A stretch of 5,519 nucleotides of DNA from Bacteroidetes/Chlorobi group bacterium ChocPot_Mid (GTDB lineage Bacteria > Bacteroidota > Ignavibacteria > Kapaibacteriales > UBA2268). The first letter of the stretch is position 1, and each line of letters begins with the position of its first letter. The stretch is taken from NCBI GenBank assembly GCA_003731675.1, contig RCNQ01000334.1, positions 1 through 5,519 on the forward strand, read 5' to 3'. Position numbers and translations under genes: made by a program. Positions 5,224 to 5,519 of this stretch are shown in pieces. The notes under the pieces were generated by a model. The model had not been told where the DNA came from. It saw nothing but the letters and a program-made list of their open reading frames with translations, and did not search any database.

Positions 5224-5519
5224 TTATTTCTTCTTTTTCTTTTCAGGTTCAACTGGTGCTGCAGGTGGTTCTGGTGGCCAGTCGGGCCAAATATTGGGCC
5301 ATTGTGCTAATTTTTGTTTTACAAAGTCGGATTTTTCAGTGCAATCTTTCAATTCTGACTCTCGTGAGCTGATTTCAGGTTTGATTTTACTGAGATCATC
5401 TTTTTGTGCCTGAATTTGTTCGGTTAGACTTTTCTCTTTTGCTCGCAACTCCTTTAGCTCTTCTAATTGTTGAGGAGTAACCATTGGTCTGCAACTACTT
5501 GCAATAATCATTGTTCCAA
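5224..5519 (-). CDS. Probable coiled-coil lipoprotein, N-terminus outside window
   Basis: The frame is open through the right edge, so the start is not in the window. The ATG at 5511 is probably internal, because Gly-Thr precede it in frame and no ribosome binding site is seen. Read this way, GTMIIASSC looks like the end of a lipoprotein signal peptide, with the Cys as the lipidated residue of a slightly atypical lipobox (A-S-S-C). The mature part would be about 89 residues: RPMVTPQQ, a strongly helical coiled coil (LEELKELRAKEKSLTEQ onward), then LKDCTEKSDF. It ends in an unusual tail with Trp-Pro repeats (QWPNIWPDWPPEPP), a Pro/Ala/Glu linker and five Lys. Unknown function; envelope location inferred. 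It is 52 bases upstream of the LysM gene, with no terminator between, so the two are probably co-transcribed. Confidence 0.7.
   Translation of the reverse strand, partial: GTMIIASSCRPMVTPQQLEELKELRAKEKSLTEQIQAQKDDLSKIKPEISSRESELKDCTEKSDFVKQKLAQWPNIWPDWPPEPPAAPVEPEKKKKK

Noticed and set aside
5187..5372. Plus-strand open frame opposite the lipoprotein gene
   Set aside because: It is antisense to the coiled-coil frame, starts in the intergenic A+T-rich stretch and has no ribosome binding site.

Overview
This 5.5-kb window is AT-rich and densely coding, with every supported gene on the minus strand, so transcription runs from high to low coordinates. The organism is most likely a member of the Bacteroidota/Chlorobiota/Ignavibacteria-Kapabacteria group. 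The reasons are the base composition, the exported proteins whose signal peptides end in '-Q' after a small residue, a surface-protein start of the type QWTQVNNGLP, weak Shine-Dalgarno sequences on several genes, and a promoter matching the Bacteroidetes TTTG / TAnnTTTG pattern. This is an inference from style; no phylogenetic marker was searched.

Layout in transcription order: (1) 5519-5224, a coiled-coil, probable lipoprotein gene that enters from outside the window. (2) 5171-4368, a secreted coiled-coil protein with a C-terminal LysM domain, closed by a strong intrinsic terminator at 4329-4293. (3) A tightly packed four-gene run at 4272-1267: a membrane-anchored coiled-coil protein of unknown function, PhoH-family ATPase, CdaA-type diadenylate cyclase (the c-di-AMP synthase), and protein-L-isoaspartate O-methyltransferase (Pcm). 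Gaps are 2, 20 and 20 bases. (4) A separate ArsR/SmtB-type repressor gene (1126-779) with its own promoter and a perfect 7-6-7 inverted repeat that looks like its autoregulatory operator. (5) A G+C-rich palindrome at 746-771. (6) A small exported protein with a carboxypeptidase-regulatory-like beta-sandwich domain (from 647) whose frame appears broken near a run of five G (323-327), leaving a C-terminal piece in another frame to 149. (7) The first 37 codons of another exported protein leaving the window at position 1.

The first two genes probably act in the cell envelope (peptidoglycan binding plus a lipid-anchored partner). The four-gene run combines c-di-AMP second-messenger synthesis, an RNA-linked PhoH ATPase and protein repair, which suggests a housekeeping/stress operon. 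The terminator sits only 20 bases before its first start codon, so how this operon is transcribed is an open question. The ArsR unit is independent, and no metal-resistance target is visible next to it.

I see no rRNA, tRNA, CRISPR array, transposase or phage gene. I also see no convincing new defence or mobile system. The best leads are the frameshifted exported protein, the terminator-before-operon arrangement, the ArsR operator with an altered metal motif, the palindrome, and the coiled-coil pair.
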